Of a stretch of DNA of 64,000 nucleotides, positions 62,085 through 64,000 are shown piece by piece. A program made the position numbers and the translations under genes. The first letter of the stretch is position 1, and every line of letters starts with the position of its first letter. The DNA is taken from positions 1-64,000 of the forward strand of contig NZ_BCPR01000011.1 in NCBI RefSeq assembly GCF_016586165.1, written 5' to 3'. The notes beneath the pieces were generated by a model that was not told the origin of the DNA, searched no databases, and saw nothing but the letters and a program-made list of their open reading frames with translations. Source of the DNA: Dyella sp. EPa41. GTDB taxonomy: Bacteria > Pseudomonadota > Gammaproteobacteria > Xanthomonadales > Rhodanobacteraceae.

Positions 62085-62141
62085 ACAAGGGTCCCCGCTA
62101 GATAATTGAACGTGAAGGCAGGAAGCTTCCACGACCCTTGT
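62085..62141. repeat. 9-bp inverted repeat in the speD leader
   Basis: ACAAGGGTC (62085-62093) and GACCCTTGT (62133-62141) face each other across 39 nt upstream of speD. They could pair in the mRNA or be a protein-binding site around the promoter. Confidence 0.4.
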
Positions 62142-62213
62142 GACCGGAGCGCGACAGGACTGCCGCGTCCGAAAGACCGTGAAGTATGCGGCAAAAAAAG
62201 GGAAAACTGAACC

Positions 62214-62242
62214 TTCGGCAGGTCAGGTTAGTTTGCCATAAT
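62214..62242 (+). promoter_or_regulatory. Candidate promoter of clp
   Basis: The -10 element CATAAT (62237-62242) is good. The -35 element TTCGGC (62214-62219) at 17-nt spacing is weak, consistent with an activator-dependent or modest promoter. The gene starts about 70 nt downstream. Confidence 0.4.
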
Positions 62243-62313
62243 GCCCGGAGGGGAAAGGATTGGACTGTCGGGGGACGCTTGCGAGCCCCCGGATTGACTC
62301 GACGGGACTCAAC

Positions 62314-63009
62314 GTGGCGCAACTCAAATACCAGCTACAGCAAGCTTTCGAACGTTCCCAGGCGCCGGCCAGCTTCGCTCCGGACCCGGCCTCGATGGAG
62401 CGCTTCCTGGCGCTTTGCCACCGGCGCCGCTATCCGGGCAAGACGGCCATCATCCGGCCCGGCGACCCGGCCAATACCCTGTACTACATCGTCGACGGCT
62501 CGCTGGCCGTCTGCACGGAAGATGAACAGGGGCGCGAGCTGATCCTGGCGTACCTGAGCCGTGGCCAGTTCATCGGCGAGATGGGCCTGTTCGTGGAGCA
62601 GGCACAGCGCGAGTCGATGGTGCGCACCCGCACGGCGTGCGAAATGGCCGAAATCAGCTACGAGCGCCTGTTCCAGCTGATGGAAGGCCCGCTGCGCGAG
62701 GAGTGCCCGAAGATCCTGTTCGCGATCGGCTCCCAGCTCACGCACCGCCTGCTGCGCACCTCGCGCCAGGTGAGCCGCATGGCCTTCATGGACGTGACCA
62801 ACCGCATCTCCAAGACGCTGCTGGACCTGTGCCAGGAGCCGGACGCGATGACCCACCCGGACGGCACCCAGATCCGCATCTCGCGCCAGGAAGTGAGCCG
62901 CATCGTGGGCTGCTCCCGCGAAATGGTCGGCCGCGTGCTCAAGCAGCTGGAAGAGCAGCGCATGATCGACGTGGCCGGCAAGACCATCGTGGTGCGCGGC
63001 ACGCGCTGA
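62314..63009 (+). CDS. clp: CRP/FNR-family global regulator Clp
   Basis: Clp is the Xanthomonadales CRP-like regulator whose DNA binding is inhibited by c-di-GMP in Xanthomonas. The 231-residue protein from the GTG at 62314 has the cNMP-fold core (RPGDPANTLYYIVDGSLAV, GQFIGEMGLFVEQAQRES). The C-terminal HTH (ISRQEVSRIVGCSREMVGRVLKQLEE) follows. The length equals Xanthomonas Clp (230). An earlier ATG would add 18 unrelated residues. It may be one of the FNR-family regulators acting on the nos and cyd operons, but that is not shown. Confidence 0.92.
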   Translation: MAQLKYQLQQAFERSQAPASFAPDPASMERFLALCHRRRYPGKTAIIRPGDPANTLYYIVDGSLAVCTEDEQGRELILAYLSRGQFIGEMGLFVEQAQRESMVRTRTACEMAEISYERLFQLMEGPLREECPKILFAIGSQLTHRLLRTSRQVSRMAFMDVTNRISKTLLDLCQEPDAMTHPDGTQIRISRQEVSRIVGCSREMVGRVLKQLEEQRMIDVAGKTIVVRGTR

Positions 63010-63056
63010 GCACCGCTTTGGCCTGTCCCGGCATGGCCGGGGCGCGCGAGCCCGAG

Positions 63057-63093
63057 CACGCCGCCCGGCCCATGGCCCGGCGGCGTTTTCGTT
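63057..63093 (+). terminator. Terminator after clp
   Basis: ACGCCGCCCGGCC-CAT-GGCCCGGCGGCGT is a 13-position stem with one mismatch, followed by TTTTCGTTT, between the convergent clp and MarR-GNAT genes. Confidence 0.8.
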
Positions 63094-64000
63094 TCAGGCC
63101 TTCGCGGTGCCCGACCGGGTTGGGCCCTTGGCCGGCTGGTAGACCATGTACACGTCCGCCCGCTCGTAGTGCGAGCCGGGCCGGACCGCCGGCTGCATCA
63201 CGAAACCCGCCTGCTCGTACATGCGCAGCGCGGTCTTCAGGCGGCTGTTGGATTCAAGGAACAGTTCCTTGCCGCCGCGACGGTGGAACTCGGCGATGGC
63301 CGCCGCCAGCAGGCTGCGGCCCGCGCCCATGCCGCGGAAGGTTTCGTCCACGCCCATCTTGGAAAGTTCGTAGACGCCCGGCGCCTCCTGCAGCAGCGCG
63401 CAGGTGCCGATGACCTCGCCGGCCAGGCGGGCGAAGAAGATGGCCCCGCCCGGCGCCAGCACGTAACGGTCCGGGTCGCCCAGCAGTTCGCGATCGATGT
63501 CCTCGATGCGGAAGTGGCGCTCCAGCCATTGGGCGTTGAGGCGGTAGAAGTGCTCTTTCAGTGCCGGGTCGTATGGCACGACCTCCAGCGTGGCGTGGGT
63601 CAGCACGGCGTGCTCCGCCAGCATGGCCTCGACCACGGGGCGCTCCTGCAACGCCTGCTCGGTGGCCGAAAGAGCCGCCAGCAGGGACTGGAGCCCCTCC
63701 TCGCCGAGCGACTGGATGATGCCCCGCCTCACCGCCACCCAGATCGGGCCGAGCGCGGACAAGGCCTGGCGGCCCTTGGCGGTCAGCGCCAGCAGGCTGC
63801 GGCGGCCGTCCTGGACATCCTTGCGGCGCTCGACCAGGCCGGCGTCCACCAGCTTGTCGGCCAGCTGGCTGACCGCCGAGTGGGTCTGGCCGATCGCCAT
63901 GGCGACGTCGCTCACGGTGGTTTCGCCGTGCTCCCACAGGAAGCGCAGCACCGGAAACCAGCGCGATTCCACGCCGGCGCCGCAGGCCCGGTAGACCTCG
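63094..64000 (-). CDS. MarR-GNAT fusion: transcriptional regulator with acetyltransferase domain (5' end outside window)
   Basis: At least 302 residues are visible; the frame continues to the right edge (EVYRACGAGVESRW). The N-terminal half is a MarR winged helix (VSDVAMAIGQTHSAVSQLADKLVDAGLVERR, DGRRSLLALTAKG). The C-terminal half is a GNAT domain (YELSKMGVDETFRGMGAGRSLL). MarR-GNAT fusions of this type are common in Xanthomonadales; ligand and substrate are unknown. Start codon unseen. Confidence 0.88.
   Translation of the reverse strand, partial: EVYRACGAGVESRWFPVLRFLWEHGETTVSDVAMAIGQTHSAVSQLADKLVDAGLVERRKDVQDGRRSLLALTAKGRQALSALGPIWVAVRRGIIQSLGEEGLQSLLAALSATEQALQERPVVEAMLAEHAVLTHATLEVVPYDPALKEHFYRLNAQWLERHFRIEDIDRELLGDPDRYVLAPGGAIFFARLAGEVIGTCALLQEAPGVYELSKMGVDETFRGMGAGRSLLAAAIAEFHRRGGKELFLESNSRLKTALRMYEQAGFVMQPAVRPGSHYERADVYMVYQPAKGPTRSGTAKA

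Overview
The window looks like chromosome of a high-GC gammaproteobacterium of the Xanthomonadales/Lysobacterales, most likely Rhodanobacteraceae (Rhodanobacter/Dyella-like). This rests on a Clp-type CRP protein rather than enteric CRP, the gene orders rpoZ-spoT-ridA-recG, mlaFEDCB, zapA-ssrS-fau and cydP-cydA-cydB-cydX, and REP-like intergenic elements. No species name can be fixed from the sequence alone.

Layout. 0-14 kb is core housekeeping: recG (cut by the left edge), ridA, spoT and rpoZ read leftward; mlaA reads rightward and converges on a leftward mlaFEDCB operon for phospholipid retrograde transport; then gmk-yicC, divergent from rph-GNAT-rdgB-hemW. 13.8-24 kb is a complete clade I nitrous-oxide reduction locus. 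A leftward operon (cytochrome c lipoprotein, nosR, nosD, nosF, nosY, nosL and one unrecognised gene) is divergent from Tat-exported nosZ, followed by an ApbE/NosX gene. Two FNR/DNR-like boxes lie in the divergent intergenic region. No nir or nor genes are present. 24-34 kb holds a DUF1631-PilZ pair, pepQ, the cytochrome bd operon with both tiny subunits, and pepP-ygfB. 34-41 kb holds a ZapB-like gene, zapA, 6S RNA, fau, an EVE-domain gene, rpiA, an MFS exporter and three small membrane-protein genes.

41.34-57.58 kb is a 16.2-kb integrative mobilizable element inserted at the 3' end of tRNA-Gln(CTG). Its ends are 15-bp direct repeats TTTGGCTGGGAGACT. It carries a tyrosine integrase next to attR, a MobQ-type relaxase with a plausible oriT, an IS21-family insertion, and a cargo of probable defence or addiction genes: an orphan RloC/PrrC-like ATPase with a zinc-hook CxxC and an R-x3-E...H triad; a Panacea/SocA-like protein paired with an unknown protein; an unknown protein paired with an XRE-ImmA/IrrE protease; and an unknown multi-pass membrane protein. 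Just inside attL lies a very unusual tRNA-like gene: canonical acceptor, D and T arms but a 55-nt anticodon loop. It begins only 4 nt past the stop codon of a winged-helix gene. No conjugation pore genes are visible, so transfer would need a helper.

57.5-64 kb returns to core genome: tRNA-Gln, rpsI-rplM, an Fe-S (GlcF-like) gene coupled to coq7, speD, clp, and a MarR-GNAT fusion cut by the right edge. Large intergenic gaps (26.8-27.4 kb and 60.5-61.2 kb) are filled by a shared dispersed hairpin repeat and REP-like palindromes.
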